Shown here in pieces: positions 6,331 to 7,342 of a stretch of DNA of 7,342 nucleotides. The stretch is from Candidatus Borrarchaeota archaeon (GTDB lineage Archaea > Asgardarchaeota > Sifarchaeia > Borrarchaeales > Borrarchaeaceae), in contig JAEORY010000190.1 in assembly GCA_016840645.1 (NCBI GenBank), positions 1 to 7,342 of the forward strand. The letters are read 5' to 3'. The first letter of the stretch is position 1; every line of letters begins with the position of its first letter. The translations under genes were made by a program, and so were the position numbers. The notes beneath the pieces were generated by a model, which was not told the DNA's origin, did not search any database, and saw only the letters and a list, made by a program, of their open reading frames with translations.

Positions 6331-6349
6331 TGTCACAAGTTTTATGACA
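6331..6349. promoter_or_regulatory. Operator-like palindrome upstream of the TPR gene
   Basis: TGTCAcAAgttTTaTGACA is a 19-bp palindrome with 7 of 9 positions paired and perfect 5-bp outer arms. It ends 12 bp before the TATA-like box at 6362. Its size and half-site spacing suit a helix-turn-helix dimer. It could alternatively form a weak hairpin in read-through RNA from the methyltransferase gene. Confidence 0.35.
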
Positions 6350-6361
6350 ATATTTCCCGTG

Positions 6362-6369
6362 AATATAAA
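6362..6369 (+). promoter_or_regulatory. TATA-like box for the TPR gene
   Basis: AATATAAA lies 27-34 nt before ATG 6396, placing transcription start a few bases before the ATG. A GGAG at 6380-6383 is 12 nt from the ATG, rather far for a good ribosome-binding site. With the 157-bp spacer, this suggests transcription independent of the methyltransferase. Confidence 0.35.
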
Positions 6370-6395
6370 CAACTGATTTGGAGTGTGCGTGTTTA

Positions 6396-7342
6396 ATGAC
6401 AGCTGGAGCTCACGATTATTTTATTAGAGGCAATAAGTACTTCTTACGAGGTCGATTTCAAAACGCAATAGAAGAGTATAAGAAGGCACTTGAAATTGAT
6501 CCTAATTTCTATCAAGCATGGAACAAAATAGGACAAGCATATGACGCTTTAGGCAATTCTGAACAGGCATTAGAATGTTATAAGAGATCATTAGAAATAA
6601 ACTCAGATCAGCCAGTTATTAGAGATCATGCAGAAAAAACAAAAAAGAAGCATGCTCTAGCTGGTGCGGAATTACGTAGAGCAGAGCGCTTAAGAGAATC
6701 TGAGGATAAAGCCCCTGAAACACCATCTGCCCCTGAATATAAGTCAGAAAGTTTGGCGATTGGTGAAGACTATCCTTTGGATGATGAAAGTGAATTGGTG
6801 CCTGAAAAAGCTATTCCTTTGAAAGCGAAGGCAGTATATTTTCCTCGAATGCAGCAAGGAAAAATTTATCCACTATCAGTCCTGATTTCAAGTGAAAAAA
6901 TCAAACTTGTGATCTCTGAAGAGCAGCAAGAAAAAGAAATTGAACTTGCCGCTAAAATTGGGGATATAATTGAGATTCGTCCAACCTGCCCAGCTCTTAG
7001 TATTTCTCCTTCAAACAAAAGGATTAGAGTTGTTGAAGGCGTGCATGAATATCAATTTGCCGTAGTACCACTTGTAGAAGGGAAATATGATATCAATATT
7101 GAGTTTTACAGAGATATCGAACTTCTTGGTAGAATTTCTTTGGAATATTACAGCCCCTCCAAGAAGATATGGATTCCTGGAGTTATAATACAGAAGAGAG
7201 CTAAGCAAATCAATCTTGGAAAAGTTAAGATTGGTATCTCTCCAAAACTGACAGCAGTATATTCTGGTGTAGCAACAAGTTTTGGTGTTGCTTCAAGAGC
7301 TCTGGATCAAATCGGAATAGATTGGCAATCTGAATTGCTGAA
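6396..7342 (+). CDS. TPR protein with beta-rich C-terminal region (runs off the window)
   Basis: The frame is open from ATG 6396 to the window end, giving at least 315 residues with no stop. Residues 5-37 and 38-71 are two tetratricopeptide repeats with the usual small/aromatic pattern (AIEEYKKALEIDPN; ALECYKRSLEIN). Residues 75-105 form a charged helix, possibly a capping helix or short coiled coil. Residues 106-142 are an acidic, Pro-rich linker. From about 145 to 252 the sequence alternates as expected of a beta sandwich (YFPRM..G..YPLSVLIS, GDIIEIRP, YQFAVVPLVEGKYDINIEFY). Residues 260-315 are Lys-rich with a small-residue stretch (YSGVATSFGVASRAL). There is no signal peptide, so it is probably a cytoplasmic scaffold or sensor in which the TPRs bind a partner. 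I do not recognise the beta region or know the function, and an effector domain may lie beyond the edge. An in-frame TAA at 6366-6368 limits upstream extension. Confidence 0.85.
   Translation, partial: MTAGAHDYFIRGNKYFLRGRFQNAIEEYKKALEIDPNFYQAWNKIGQAYDALGNSEQALECYKRSLEINSDQPVIRDHAEKTKKKHALAGAELRRAERLRESEDKAPETPSAPEYKSESLAIGEDYPLDDESELVPEKAIPLKAKAVYFPRMQQGKIYPLSVLISSEKIKLVISEEQQEKEIELAAKIGDIIEIRPTCPALSISPSNKRIRVVEGVHEYQFAVVPLVEGKYDINIEFYRDIELLGRISLEYYSPSKKIWIPGVIIQKRAKQINLGKVKIGISPKLTAVYSGVATSFGVASRALDQIGIDWQSELL

Noticed and set aside
1..7342. CRISPR array, tRNA or rRNA genes.
   Set aside because: No regularly spaced repeats and no tRNA- or rRNA-like conserved segments were seen on either strand.

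Overview
This is a low-GC, AT-rich chromosomal window that reads as archaeal. The grounds are TATA-like boxes about 20-30 nt upstream of several start codons with little or no Shine-Dalgarno sequence (short-leader or leaderless transcription), oligo-T runs rather than hairpin terminators, and archaeal-flavoured protein families. An uncultivated lineage such as an Asgard archaeon is possible, but nothing here fixes the taxon.

Layout. (i) 1-1644 is a scar of IS200/IS605-superfamily, TnpB-type transposons. The left edge holds the last 45 codons of one tnpB-like gene and the 3' end of its omega/reRNA. A third, orphan right-end-like hairpin follows at 196-228. A second, nearly complete tnpB (363-1634) is broken by a single in-frame TAG, while its RuvC and zinc-finger residues and its overlapping omega-RNA scaffold look intact. 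No tnpA transposase is present. (ii) 1693-3189 (-) is guaA, a complete single-chain GMP synthetase. (iii) 3398-4039 (+) is a small cytoplasmic SGNH/GDSL hydrolase. (iv) 4094-4387 (-) is a GYD-domain protein. (v) 4502-6238 (+) is a solitary beta-class DNA methyltransferase of 578 residues. It is an internal tandem duplication: the C-terminal half is catalytic and the N-terminal half has lost its catalytic motifs. (vi) 6396 to the right edge (+) is a TPR protein with a beta-rich C-terminal region, still open at the window end.

The host genes look like separate transcription units: guaA/SGNH are divergent, SGNH/GYD convergent, GYD/methyltransferase divergent, and the TPR gene has its own leader with a TATA box and an operator-like palindrome. 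No restriction enzyme lies beside the methyltransferase, so it looks like an orphan or regulatory methylase. The two most notable items are the methyltransferase built as a fused active/inactive pair, and the two TnpB right ends, whose terminal hairpins differ by compensatory changes while the flanking bases are identical, indicating a conserved guide-RNA scaffold.
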